From positions 2,480,001 to 2,544,000 of the forward strand of contig NZ_LR130759.1 of the NCBI RefSeq assembly GCF_900292015.1: a DNA stretch of 64,000 nt. The letters are read 5' to 3'. Shown here piece by piece: positions 34,212 to 43,359 of this stretch. The position numbers were made by a program, and so were the translations under genes. Below the pieces are notes generated by a model. It had not been told where the DNA came from. It searched no databases and saw only the letters and a list, made by a program, of their open reading frames with translations. Each line of letters opens with the position of its first letter. Positions within the stretch are counted from its first letter, which is position 1. This DNA comes from Mycobacterium basiliense (GTDB taxonomy: Bacteria; Actinomycetota; Actinomycetes; Mycobacteriales; Mycobacteriaceae).

Positions 34212-35717
34212 CTATCGGATGGCGACATCAAGCCCATTAGTCGCGGCCAATGCCGCGCGAGTCCATTCGTGTTGGAAAACCGCCGGCTGGATGCGCTCAC
34301 GGCGGATGAGTTCGATATCGATGATGCGTCCGGCCGTGACTGCGGCAGGCACCCGGAAGGAGAACGCCGGCCCGTCTGTAGCGACCGCGAGTATGGCATC
34401 GCTTTCTGCAAAGCCGCTGGCGCGCATTGTATTTTCGGCCCACCTGGCCGGGTTGAGACCACCGAAGTCCTTCACGTAGACCACCCAGAGGCGGATGCCC
34501 CGGTCGTCGTAGAGCTTGCTGAGGGCCCGGTCGACGATGGCATGCTCGGGTGGGCTCAACACGTCCGACTCGTCGGTGAGATAGCTGGACAAACGAAGTG
34601 CCGTTGTCGATGTGGTGGAAGCAGAGGCGCTGGGTGCTGCGGCAGCGGGGGATGGGCCCCTTGGCGTACCGAATTCGTTGCGCAGCAGCTGGATGCCGAG
34701 TACGGCCGCGACAACCACCAGAGCAACCGCGACCAGCGTCGCAATCAGGGTCGCCGGTGCGACCCGGGTGCTGCGCGCCTTGCGGGACGTCGGGGGCGCC
34801 GGCGGCGCCCCCGAGTTGATGAACGCCGTCGGGTTCTCGGTGAGAACCGGGCCGGCGGTCGGTTGGCCGGCAAGTGCGGCCGCGAATTCCGTGCACGTGG
34901 AAAAGCGTTCACCAGGGTTTTTGGCCAATGCCCGGGCGATGACGACGTCAAGGGAAGCCAAGTCAGGCCGCCACCCACTGACCCGAGGCGGTGGTGCGGA
35001 CAGGTGCTGGGTGATGACCACGGCCGGATTGGTGTGCTGGAATGGTGCGCAGCCGGTAAGTAGGTGAAACGCGGTACAGCCAAGTGCGTACTGATCTGCT
35101 CGTCCGTCGAGATGAGCACCTTGCAACTGCTCCGGCGCACAGTACGCGGTGGTCCCCATCAGCATGTTGGTTGCGGTTAGTCCGCTGATCTCGCCGACCT
35201 CGCGAGCGATCCCGAAATCGGCGAGCAGGATTCGTCGTCGGTGGTTGGTCTCACCCAACAGAATGTTGGCGGGTTTGACGTCACGATGCAGTAGCCCGCG
35301 CGAATGGGCGTAATCGAGCGCGTCGGCAACCGCGAAAATGATCTCGATGACGTCCCCGTACGGCATTCCGGACGGGTGCTGGGTGCTCAGCAGTCGGGCG
35401 GCGTCAGTGCCGTCGACATAGTCCATGGAGATCCAGAGTTGTCCCTGAAATTCGCCGCGGTCATGAATGCCGACAATGTGCTCGTTGTACAGGCTCGCGG
35501 CCAGGTCGGCCTCACGGTTGATCCGCTGGCGAAACTCCAGGTCCGCGGTGAGTTCGCGGGGCAGGATCTTGAGTGCGTCTCGTCGGGGCAGCCGGGGATG
35601 TTGCGCCAGGTACACCTCGCCCATTCCGCCGGCACCCAGCCACCGCACAATGGTGTACCCGGCGAACAGCTCGCCTTCCTGGAGGTGCCCTCCGCTCTGG
35701 TCGGCGCTTCTCGGCAT
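34212..35717 (-). CDS. receptor-like Ser/Thr protein kinase with extracytoplasmic TPM domain
   Basis: 501 residues. Kinase domain about 20-285: [10 protein letters not shown] (28-36), K50 in DALKIL, E69, HRD at 144-146 in [15 protein letters not shown] at 167-169, APE at 194-196; all catalytic residues are present. A Pro/Ala linker leads to one membrane helix (about 321-345). After a Ser/Thr/Ala-rich stalk a TPM-type domain fills 375-501 ([44 protein letters not shown]). The kinase would be cytoplasmic and the TPM domain outside. It is not at this locus in H37Rv, nor among its eleven kinases as I recall. Target and ligand are unknown. Confidence 0.9.
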   Translation of the reverse strand: MPRSADQSGGHLQEGELFAGYTIVRWLGAGGMGEVYLAQHPRLPRRDALKILPRELTADLEFRQRINREADLAASLYNEHIVGIHDRGEFQGQLWISMDYVDGTDAARLLSTQHPSGMPYGDVIEIIFAVADALDYAHSRGLLHRDVKPANILLGETNHRRRILLADFGIAREVGEISGLTATNMLMGTTAYCAPEQLQGAHLDGRADQYALGCTAFHLLTGCAPFQHTNPAVVITQHLSAPPPRVSGWRPDLASLDVVIARALAKNPGERFSTCTEFAAALAGQPTAGPVLTENPTAFINSGAPPAPPTSRKARSTRVAPATLIATLVAVALVVVAAVLGIQLLRNEFGTPRGPSPAAAAPSASASTTSTTALRLSSYLTDESDVLSPPEHAIVDRALSKLYDDRGIRLWVVYVKDFGGLNPARWAENTMRASGFAESDAILAVATDGPAFSFRVPAAVTAGRIIDIELIRRERIQPAVFQHEWTRAALAATNGLDVAIR

Positions 35718-36227
35718 GTCAGCATGCTACTGAGGCCACGGGTAGGGAAGCACGGAACTTGCGCAGAGCGGGTGTTGTGGTGATTGTGGGGTGGACAGCT
35801 CACAGCGCGCCAGGTGCAGGGACGTGGAACGCTGCACCCGATGCGCTCGGGACCCGCCTGACCTCGTCCGGCGGCGCGGATGGTCATGGTCACATCGGAT
35901 CGTGGTCGGCCAATTCGATTGTGGTCTGACGAGTTCAAGATCCGGCTTGCCGAAAGCCGATGCGCGCGTTACGCGTCGGCCCAGCCATTAGTCGATCAGC
36001 GTGGTCTGCACGCCCGTCCGCCGTGGACCGTGGAACGCAAATCAGTTGTACGCCAATCAATTTCGTATAAATATGATCGCGGCAACGCCTGATGCGAATA
36101 CTTGCATAGCGCCAATGGGAGCCGGACTTTCGCCCGTCGCGTCGAGACAGCATACATCCGCCTCGGATTCCTGCACCGCTTGGGGGAATGAAGAGCCACC
36201 TAGAGGCGTCGGCGAGAATGAGGGTCG
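35718..36227. other. 510-base intergenic region between kinase gene and chaA
   Basis: Divergent spacer expected to carry both promoters. Base composition drops in GC around 36030-36080, where AATCAATTTCGTATAAATAT-like sequence could hold promoter elements. A short inverted repeat (GGTGCAG at 35813-35819 and CTGCACC at 35832-35838) lies near the kinase end. Several short frames show no family signal and no start with a ribosome site. No pseudogene was recognised. Confidence 0.45.
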
Positions 36228-37310
36228 ATGTTCAAGAGCCTGTCCTGGAACCTGTTGGCACCGCTGCTTGCGTTCATTGCGTTGGCAGTGACGTGGGGCG
36301 AGCGAATTGGACCCGTGTTGGGTTTGCTGGATGCGGTGCTGCTTGCCGCTGCGGTGCTGGCGGCCGTCCATCATGCCGAGGTGGTCGCGCATCGGGTCGG
36401 GGAGCCGCTCGGTTCGCTGGTCCTTGCCGTCGCCGTCACCGTTATCGAGGTCGCCCTGATTGTCACGCTGATGGCGTCCGGCGGGCACGACGCGGACACG
36501 CTTGCGCGCGACACGGTGTTCGCCGCGGTGATGATCACCACCAATGGGATAGCCGGCTTGTCGTTGCTGATAGGTTCGCTGCACTACCGCGTGGCCATGT
36601 TCAACGCACATGGCAGCGGCACCGCGCTGGCTACCGTCACCACCTTGGCCACCCTGAGTCTGGTGCTGCCCACATTCACCACCACACACCCAGGGGCGGA
36701 GTTCTCGCCCGGCCAGCTCGGGTTTGCCGCGGTCACCTCAATGGGGCTTTATCTGCTGTTTGTGTTCACCCAAACCGTTCGTCATCGCGACTTTTTCCTC
36801 CCGGTTGCGCAAAAAGGCGCAACAAAGGATGACAGTCACGCCGACCCGCCGAGCACTCCGGCGGCCCTGACCAGCCTGGGGTTGTTGTTGGTCGCCCTGG
36901 TCGCGGTGGTGGGACTGGCGAAGATGGAGTCGCCCATCATCGAGCGTGCGGTTGCGGCGGCCGGATTTCCGCAGTCGTTCGTCGGTGTGGTGATCGCCAT
37001 GTTGGTGCTCCTTCCGGAGACACTCGCTGCCGTGCGCGCGGCCCGACAGGGGCGTGTCCAGATCAGCCTCAACCTGGCGTACGGCTCGGCGATGGCCAGC
37101 ATTGGACTCACCATCCCGACCATCGCGCTGGCGTCGCTATGGATCAGCGGTCCGTTGATACTCGGGCTCGGCTCTACCGAATTGGTGCTGTTGGTGCTAA
37201 CCGTGGTGGTCAGCGTATTGACGGTGGTACCCGGGCGAGCGACCAGGCTGCAGGGGGAGGTGCATCTAGTGTTGCTGGCCGCATATTTGTTTCTTGCGAT
37301 CGTCCCGTAA
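36228..37310 (+). CDS. chaA: sodium(calcium)/proton antiporter
   Basis: 360 residues, as in H37Rv Rv1607. Integral membrane CaCA-family exchanger with about eleven helices. The two alpha repeats are visible as VLAVAVTVIEVALIVTLM near residue 65 (Glu in the helix) and VIAMLVLLPETLAAVRAARQ near 250 (Glu in LPET). It exports Ca2+ or Na+ for protons. ATG preceded by AGGGT. Convergent with bcpB. Confidence 0.92.
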   Translation: MFKSLSWNLLAPLLAFIALAVTWGERIGPVLGLLDAVLLAAAVLAAVHHAEVVAHRVGEPLGSLVLAVAVTVIEVALIVTLMASGGHDADTLARDTVFAAVMITTNGIAGLSLLIGSLHYRVAMFNAHGSGTALATVTTLATLSLVLPTFTTTHPGAEFSPGQLGFAAVTSMGLYLLFVFTQTVRHRDFFLPVAQKGATKDDSHADPPSTPAALTSLGLLLVALVAVVGLAKMESPIIERAVAAAGFPQSFVGVVIAMLVLLPETLAAVRAARQGRVQISLNLAYGSAMASIGLTIPTIALASLWISGPLILGLGSTELVLLVLTVVVSVLTVVPGRATRLQGEVHLVLLAAYLFLAIVP

Positions 37311-37376
37311 GCCGACAGCCAGGCCAGCCTTCGAGCCGGCGCAACGACGTCGCCGCGGCCGGTTCGATATCAACAG

Positions 37377-37835
37377 CTAGGTCCGCGCGCGCAGTGTCTC
37401 CAGTGCCTTGTCGGCGTGGCTGTCCATGCTGAACTCGCTGGAGATCACGTTGAGCACCGTCTGGTCCGTGCCGATGACAAACGTCGTTCTTTTGACCGGC
37501 ATCAGTTTGCCAAGCAGTCCGCGCTTGACGCCGAACTGGCTGGCGACGATGCCCTCGGTGTCAGACAGCAGCGGGTAGTCGAAATGCTGCATGTCGGCAA
37601 ATTTGGCCTGTTTCTCAACGGAATCGGCGCTGATGCCGACCCGGTTGGCGCCGACGGCGGCGAATTCTGCGGCCAAGTCGCGGAAATGACAGGCTTCTTT
37701 GGTGCATCCCGGGGTCATCGCTGCGGGGTAGAAGAACAGCACCACCGGCCCGTCGGAAAGAAGAGCGCTCAGCTTGCGTGGCGTGCCCGTCTGATCGGGA
37801 AGCTCGAAGTCGGCCACGCTGTCACCAATTTTCAT
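37377..37835 (-). CDS. bcpB: thiol peroxidase, BCP/PrxQ family
   Basis: 152 residues. Atypical 2-Cys peroxiredoxin reducing hydroperoxides in the cytoplasm with thioredoxin or mycothiol-linked electrons. Peroxidatic Cys and the Cys five residues later are in TPGCTKEACHF; the Thr and Arg of the active site lie nearby and in VKRTTFVIG. ATG 37835 is the family start; the frame is open for a further 213 codons upstream through the 59-bp repeats, which is not coding. Confidence 0.93.
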   Translation of the reverse strand: MKIGDSVADFELPDQTGTPRKLSALLSDGPVVLFFYPAAMTPGCTKEACHFRDLAAEFAAVGANRVGISADSVEKQAKFADMQHFDYPLLSDTEGIVASQFGVKRGLLGKLMPVKRTTFVIGTDQTVLNVISSEFSMDSHADKALETLRART

Positions 37836-37890
37836 GGCCGCCAGGCTACGCCCGAGCGTCTGACTCTCCTCGGTAGGTGGGTAATCATTC

Positions 37891-38046
37891 TCCGCACGCT
37901 GCTGTGGCGGCCTGCTGCGTCGCCAGGCTTGGTTTGATTGCCTGACTCCTCCGCACGCCGCTGTGGCGGCCTGCTGCGTCGCCAGGCTTGGTTTGATTGC
38001 CTGACTCCTCCGCACGCCGCTGTGGCGGCCTGCTGCGTCGCCAGGC
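37891..38046. repeat. 59-bp tandem repeat (minisatellite), 2.6 copies
   Basis: Units begin at 37891, 37950 and 38009 with TCCGCACGC. Units 1 and 2 differ at one base (T at 37900), unit 3 is identical to unit 2 for its 38 bases. Each unit holds a GCCGC/GCGGC stem (TGTG loop) and a CAGGC/GCCTG pair. Unit length is not a multiple of 3. It lies in the bcpB-trpE divergent spacer, like MIRU/VNTR loci of mycobacteria. Confidence 0.9.
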
Positions 38047-38085
38047 GGGTCCGGCCTGATCAGGGAAATCTGGTTGGATAGGTCG

Positions 38086-39636
38086 ATGCACCCCAACCTC
38101 GCCTCCACGATTACACGGGAGGGTTTCCGGGCGCTGGCGGCAGAGCACCGGGTGGTTCCGGTGACTCGCAAGGTCTTGGCAGACAGCGAAACTCCGCTAT
38201 CTGCGTACCGCAAGCTCGCCGCCAACCGTCCGGGGACGTTCTTGCTCGAATCGGCCGAGAATGGGCGGTCGTGGTCACGCTGGTCGTTTATCGGTGCCGG
38301 GGCGCCAACGGCGTTGACCGTGCGCGATGGGGAGGCGGTATGGCTAGGCGCAGTGCCGAAGGATGCGCCAACCGGCGGGGATCCATTGCGTGCGCTGCAG
38401 GCGACGCTGGATCTGCTGGCCACAGCGGCCCCCAGTTGGTCCGAGCCGGGGCTGCCGCCACTGTCGGGCGGCATGGTTGGGTTCTTCGCCTACGACATGG
38501 TGCGCCGGCTGGAACGATTGCCGGAGCTAGCTATCGATGACCTCCAGTTGCCGGACATGCTGTTACTGCTGGCAACCGATTTAGCAGCGGTCGATCACCA
38601 TGAGGGCACAATCACCCTGATCGCCAACGCGGTCAATTGGAACGGTACCGACGAACGTGTCGACTGGGCCTACGACGACGCCATTGCGCGATTGGACGTG
38701 ATGACAGTGGCGTTGGATCAGTCACTGCCGTCGACGGTCGCCACGTTCAGCAAACCGGAGCCGCAATACCGTGCGCAGCGCACCGTCGAGGAGTACAGCA
38801 AGATCGTCGACTACCTCGTCGAGCAGATCGCGGCGGGTGAAGCCTTTCAGGTAGTACCCTCCCAGCGTTTTGAGGTGGACACCGATGTCGCCCCGATCGA
38901 TGTCTATCGAATGCTGCGGGTGACCAACCCCAGCCCCTACATGTATCTCCTCAATGTGCCGAAGAGCGATGGCACAATTGACTTTTCGATCGTTGGGTCC
39001 AGTCCGGAGGCATTGGTTACCGTCCATGACGGTCGCGCGACCACGCACCCTATCGCCGGAACGCGGTGGCGCGGGCAAAACGAGGAAGAGGACCAGCTCC
39101 TGGAGAAGGAGTTGCTGGCCGACGAAAAGGAATTGGCTGAGCATCTGATGCTGGTCGATTTGGGTCGCAACGACCTCGGCCGGGTCTGCACGCCGGGCAC
39201 CGTTCGCGTTGAGGACTACAGCCACATCGAACGCTACAGCCACGTCATGCACCTGGTATCCACGGTGACGGGTCTGCTCGGCAGGGGCTACACGGCCCTG
39301 GACGCGGTGACGGCCTGCTTCCCGGCCGGTACGTTGTCGGGTGCCCCGAAGGTGCGTGCCATGGAATTGATCGAAGAGGTGGAGAAGACCCGACGCGGTC
39401 TCTACGGCGGTGTGGTCGGCTACCTTGACTTCGCCGGTAATGCTGATTTTGCGATCGCCATCCGCACCGCGCTGATCCGCAACGGCACCGCCTACGTCCA
39501 GGCCGGCGGAGGTGTGGTGGCCGATTCCAACGGACATTACGAATACAACGAAGCGCGCAACAAGGCACGTGCAGTGCTGAGCGCGATTGCGGCCGCCGAG
39601 ACCTTGGCCAGTCCGGACGCGGGCCGCAGTGCCTGA
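38086..39636 (+). CDS. trpE: anthranilate synthase component I
   Basis: 516 residues, same length as H37Rv. It makes anthranilate from chorismate with ammonia from a TrpG partner encoded elsewhere. The feedback Trp-binding region [10 protein letters not shown] is near residue 55; chorismate-site motifs include [43 protein letters not shown] and [21 protein letters not shown] 38086 is preferred over TTG 38074 as it reproduces the family length. The 59-bp repeat ends 40 bases upstream. Confidence 0.96.
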   Translation: MHPNLASTITREGFRALAAEHRVVPVTRKVLADSETPLSAYRKLAANRPGTFLLESAENGRSWSRWSFIGAGAPTALTVRDGEAVWLGAVPKDAPTGGDPLRALQATLDLLATAAPSWSEPGLPPLSGGMVGFFAYDMVRRLERLPELAIDDLQLPDMLLLLATDLAAVDHHEGTITLIANAVNWNGTDERVDWAYDDAIARLDVMTVALDQSLPSTVATFSKPEPQYRAQRTVEEYSKIVDYLVEQIAAGEAFQVVPSQRFEVDTDVAPIDVYRMLRVTNPSPYMYLLNVPKSDGTIDFSIVGSSPEALVTVHDGRATTHPIAGTRWRGQNEEEDQLLEKELLADEKELAEHLMLVDLGRNDLGRVCTPGTVRVEDYSHIERYSHVMHLVSTVTGLLGRGYTALDAVTACFPAGTLSGAPKVRAMELIEEVEKTRRGLYGGVVGYLDFAGNADFAIAIRTALIRNGTAYVQAGGGVVADSNGHYEYNEARNKARAVLSAIAAAETLASPDAGRSA

Positions 39637-40324
39637 TGACGGATCCGACCGACGAGGTCTGCGGCGTAACCGGCTATTCCTTGGCGGCGCCCAGTTGCTG
39701 TTGGTGATTGCGGCCGGGGGCTTGTGGGCGGCGTCCCGGCTGCCGTGGGTTGCTATCCGGTCGTTCGACGGGTTGGGGCCGCCCAAAGAGCTGAGGCTGT
39801 CTGGCGGGACGTGGTCGACGGCCCTGCTGCCGCTGGCGATATTGCTGCTGGCCGCAGCGGTCGCGGCGCTGGCGGTTCGGGGCTGGCGGCTACGGGGGCT
39901 AGCGGCGCTGCTGGCGTTGGCGAGCTTTGCGGTCGGCTATCTCGGCCTCAGCCTGTGGGTCGTTCCTGATGTCGCGGTGCGAGGCGCAGAACTCGTCCAC
40001 ATCCCGCTGATGACGCTGGTCGGCAGCGGACGGCACTATTGGGGGGCCGCGATTACGGTGGCCTCCGCCGTGTGCACCCTGGTCGCCGCCACTTTGTTGA
40101 TGCGTTCGGCTTCGCTTTTCCAATCGGGTCATCCGACTACCATCAAATACGCGACGCCGGCAGCACGCCGCTCGCTGGCGCAGCGTGTTGAGGCCGGTGA
40201 GGACACCGAAGCGGTCGGGCCCGCCAGCACGCCGGACATGTCGGAGCGCATGATTTGGGATGCTCTGGACGAAGGACACGATCCGACGGATCGACCCAAA
40301 GAGTCCGACACCGAGGGTCGGTGA
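39629..40324 (+). CDS. Trp operon-associated membrane protein (Rv1610-like)
   Basis: 231 residues from GTG, overlapping the trpE stop by 8 bases. Four hydrophobic segments (about 17-35, 62-80, 85-108, 135-160) with a TSRLPW-like [13 protein letters not shown] loop fit the actinobacterial Trp_oprn_chp family always found between trpE and trpC. The C-terminal 60 residues are charged and cytoplasmic in appearance. The function is not known; a regulatory or transport role is only suggested by the locus. Confidence 0.85.
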   Translation: MPDDGSDRRGLRRNRLFLGGAQLLLVIAAGGLWAASRLPWVAIRSFDGLGPPKELRLSGGTWSTALLPLAILLLAAAVAALAVRGWRLRGLAALLALASFAVGYLGLSLWVVPDVAVRGAELVHIPLMTLVGSGRHYWGAAITVASAVCTLVAATLLMRSASLFQSGHPTTIKYATPAARRSLAQRVEAGEDTEAVGPASTPDMSERMIWDALDEGHDPTDRPKESDTEGR

Positions 40325-40414
40325 CGAAGCTCGCGCTGACGGTCGCTACCCTTCATGGACGTCGTCGCAATCGGCTGCGGATCGTGGGTCACGGCGAGAA
40401 GGGAAACATCAGGC

Positions 40415-41233
40415 ATGAGCCCGGCAACCGTGCTTGACTCCATTCTCGAGGGAGTTCGGGCCGACGTTGCGGCACGCGAAGCACTGGTCAGCCTGGAGGA
40501 GATCAAGGCGGCCGCCGCGGCGGCGCCACCGCCACTCGACGTGCTGGCCGCCCTGCGCCAACCGGGTATCGGGGTCATCGCGGAAGTTAAGCGGGCCAGT
40601 CCGTCTGCCGGCACCCTGGCACCTATCACCGACGCGGCCCTGTTGGCACAGGCCTACCAGGACGGTGGCGCCCGGATCATCAGCGTTTTGACCGAAGGGC
40701 GACGCTTTCAAGGCTCACTCGACGACCTCGATGTGGTGCGAGCCGCCGTCTCCATTCCGGTACTGCGCAAAGACTTTGTGGTGCAGCCGTATCAGATACA
40801 CGAGGCACGTGCGCACGGCGCCGACATGCTGTTGCTTATCGTTGCCGCTTTGGACCAGTCGGCACTGGTGTCGATGCTGGACCGCACGGAATCCCTGGGT
40901 ATGACCGCGCTCGTGGAAGTGCACACCGAACAAGAAGCCGACCGAGCGCTGAAAGCTGGCGCCAAGGTAATCGGTGTCAACGCCCGCGATCTGGCGACCC
41001 TGTCAGTCGATCGCGATTGTTTCGCACGAATCGCTCCCGGACTGCCCAGCAACGTGATCAGGATTGCCGAATCAGGGGTGCGCGGCACTGCTGACCTATT
41101 GGCATACGCGGGCGCGGGGGCTGACGCAGTACTGGTGGGCGAAGGTCTGGTCAAGAGCGGTGACCCACGTGCGGCGGTTGCCGATCTGGTCACCGCGGGT
41201 ACCCACCCGTCCTGCCCCAAACCGGCTCGCTAG
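40415..41233 (+). CDS. trpC: indole-3-glycerol phosphate synthase
   Basis: 272 residues, monofunctional TrpC. It closes the indole ring from CdRP. Seen: [15 protein letters not shown] with catalytic Lys, [24 protein letters not shown] with a second Lys, [17 protein letters not shown] and [11 protein letters not shown] at 40415 follows GAAGGGAAACATCAGG. trpD and trpF are not in the block; PriA is expected to make the substrate. Confidence 0.96.
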   Translation: MSPATVLDSILEGVRADVAAREALVSLEEIKAAAAAAPPPLDVLAALRQPGIGVIAEVKRASPSAGTLAPITDAALLAQAYQDGGARIISVLTEGRRFQGSLDDLDVVRAAVSIPVLRKDFVVQPYQIHEARAHGADMLLLIVAALDQSALVSMLDRTESLGMTALVEVHTEQEADRALKAGAKVIGVNARDLATLSVDRDCFARIAPGLPSNVIRIAESGVRGTADLLAYAGAGADAVLVGEGLVKSGDPRAAVADLVTAGTHPSCPKPAR

Positions 41234-41269
41234 CAGTCGATGAGCCGCGTGCACAGTTGAGTTTCACTG

Positions 41270-42550
41270 ATGGCCGACCTATCCCTCCCCGACCTGCCGC
41301 GCACCAGCGCCGCCATCACCGAACGAACCCGCCACGATCCTGATTCGGGCGGTCACTTCGGCGTCTACGGGGGCCGCTACGTTCCCGAGGCGCTGATGGC
41401 GGTGATCGAGGAGGTCACCGTCGCCTATGAGAAAGAACGCGTCGACCAGGATTTTCTGGACAATCTGGATAAGTTGCAGGCGCACTATGCCGGTCGGCCG
41501 TCGCCACTGTATGAAGCAAACAGGCTTGGCGAGCACGCCGGCTCGGCGCGAATCTTCCTAAAGCGAGAAGACTTAAACCACACGGGTTCTCACAAGATCA
41601 ACAACGTGCTGGGTCAGGCACTGCTGGCGCGCAGGATGGGCAAGACCCGGGTGATCGCCGAGACAGGTGCCGGCCAGCATGGAGTAGCCACCGCCACCGC
41701 ATGCGCCCTGCTCGGTTTGGAGTGCATCATCTACATGGGAGCTGTCGACACCGCACGGCAGGCACTTAACGTGGCCAGGATGCGACTGCTCGGCGCCGAG
41801 GTGGTCTCGGTGGAGACCGGTTCGAAAACACTCAAAGACGCCATCAATGAGGCTTTCCGGGACTGGGTCACCAACGCCGAAACTACGTACTACTGCTTTG
41901 GCACTGCGGCCGGGCCCCACCCGTTCCCCACGATGGTGCGCGACTTTCAGCGAATCATCGGCCTGGAGACACGCGTGCAGATCCAGGATCGGGTGGGCAG
42001 GCTGCCGGATGCCGTGGTGGCCTGCGTCGGGGGAGGATCCAATGCCATTGGTATCTTTCATGCTTTTCTCGACGATCCCGCGGTCCGGCTGGTCGGCTAC
42101 GAGGCTGCTGGCGACGGTGTTGAAACCGGGCGACATGCGGCGACGTTCACCGGTGGTTCACCCGGTGCGTTCCAGGGCTCGTATTCCTACCTGCTGCAGG
42201 ACGAGGACGGGCAGACGATCGAATCCCATTCGATCTCAGCCGGTCTGGACTATCCCGGAGTCGGCCCGGAACATGCGTTGCTCCGAGACGCCGGGCGGGT
42301 CACCTATCAGCCGATCACGGATGCCGAGGCGATGGAGGCATTCGGCCTGTTGTGTCGGATGGAAGGGATCATCCCCGCTATCGAGTCCGCGCATGCGGTG
42401 GCCGGCGCCCTCAAGCTCGGCCGTGAGCTGGGGAGGGATTCGGTTATCGTGGTGAATCTGTCGGGGCGGGGCGACAAGGACGTCGAGACGGCGGCGAAGT
42501 GGTTCGGATTGTTGGCACCCGACGACGATGAGAACAAGTCGGCGAGATGA
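41270..42550 (+). CDS. trpB: tryptophan synthase beta chain
   Basis: 426 residues. PLP enzyme joining indole with serine. PLP Lys in [33 protein letters not shown], and the phosphate loop VGGGSNAIG are present. The N-terminus (about 25 residues before [14 protein letters not shown]) is slightly different from H37Rv and lacks the Trp-Gly insert I recall there. Overlaps trpA by 4 bases. Confidence 0.96.
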   Translation: MADLSLPDLPRTSAAITERTRHDPDSGGHFGVYGGRYVPEALMAVIEEVTVAYEKERVDQDFLDNLDKLQAHYAGRPSPLYEANRLGEHAGSARIFLKREDLNHTGSHKINNVLGQALLARRMGKTRVIAETGAGQHGVATATACALLGLECIIYMGAVDTARQALNVARMRLLGAEVVSVETGSKTLKDAINEAFRDWVTNAETTYYCFGTAAGPHPFPTMVRDFQRIIGLETRVQIQDRVGRLPDAVVACVGGGSNAIGIFHAFLDDPAVRLVGYEAAGDGVETGRHAATFTGGSPGAFQGSYSYLLQDEDGQTIESHSISAGLDYPGVGPEHALLRDAGRVTYQPITDAEAMEAFGLLCRMEGIIPAIESAHAVAGALKLGRELGRDSVIVVNLSGRGDKDVETAAKWFGLLAPDDDENKSAR

Positions 42551-43359
42551 TGACGGTCGAACAATGCGAAGCCAGTAGGCTGGGCCCGGTTTTCGATTCG
42601 TGCCGGGCAGAAAATCGTGCGGCGCTGATCGGTTATCTGCCCACCGGCTATCCCAACGTCGCCACATCGGTGCAAGCGATGCAGACCCTTGTCGAATCAG
42701 GTTGCGACATAATCGAAGTCGGTGTGCCATATTCGGACCCGGGTATGGACGGCCCTACTATCCAACGGGCCACCGAGGCCGCGCTGAGTGGGGGAGTGCG
42801 GGCTCGCGATGCCTTGACTGCCGTCGAGGCGATCAGCAAGGCCGGTGGCAGTGCGGTGGTGATGACGTATTGGAACCCGGTGCTGCGCTACGGGGTGGAT
42901 GCGTTTGCCCGGGATTTGGCCTCAGCCGGTGGACGAGGGTTGATCACTCCCGATCTGATTCCAGACGAAGCGCAACAGTGGTTGGCGGCATCCAATGAAC
43001 ATCAACTCGACCGCATTTTCCTCGTCGCACCATCATCGACTCCCGAGCGGTTGGCCGCCACCGTTGGGGCGTCACGGGGCTTCGTCTATGCGGCGTCGAC
43101 AATGGGGGTGACCGGGGCGCGCGATGCGGTGTCGCAGGCCGCTCCCGAACTGGTGGGGAGGGTGAGGGCGGTGTCTGACATACCGGTCGGTGTTGGTCTG
43201 GGCGTGCGGTCCAAGGAACAGGCCGCGCAGATCGGGGGCTACGCCGACGGTGTGATTGTCGGCTCCGCGCTGGTGTCGGCACTCGGTGACGGTCTTCCCA
43301 GCTTGAGCGCGCTGACTCAAAAGCTGGCCGCCGGTGTGCGCCAGAGGATGTCGGCATGA
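42547..43359 (+). CDS. trpA: tryptophan synthase alpha chain
   Basis: 270 residues. It cleaves indole glycerol phosphate to indole, channelled to TrpB. Catalytic Glu in [21 protein letters not shown] (shown by position, near residue 57), Asp in the following PYSDP, and [22 protein letters not shown] and VGVGLGVRS. Starts with two ATGs; the first overlaps trpB stop. Its stop overlaps lgt by 4 bases. Confidence 0.96.
   Translation: MMTVEQCEASRLGPVFDSCRAENRAALIGYLPTGYPNVATSVQAMQTLVESGCDIIEVGVPYSDPGMDGPTIQRATEAALSGGVRARDALTAVEAISKAGGSAVVMTYWNPVLRYGVDAFARDLASAGGRGLITPDLIPDEAQQWLAASNEHQLDRIFLVAPSSTPERLAATVGASRGFVYAASTMGVTGARDAVSQAAPELVGRVRAVSDIPVGVGLGVRSKEQAAQIGGYADGVIVGSALVSALGDGLPSLSALTQKLAAGVRQRMSA

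Noticed and set aside
35718..36227. Possible degraded gene between kinase and chaA
   Set aside because: Short frames in all six readings, none with family-like sequence or start context.
37891..38046. Tandem repeat as a CRISPR array
   Set aside because: Units are contiguous with no unique spacers and no cas genes nearby.
37836..38085. trp attenuator leader peptide or T-box before trpE
   Set aside because: No short frame with clustered Trp codons and no T-box core found; the repeats are not in a coherent leader.
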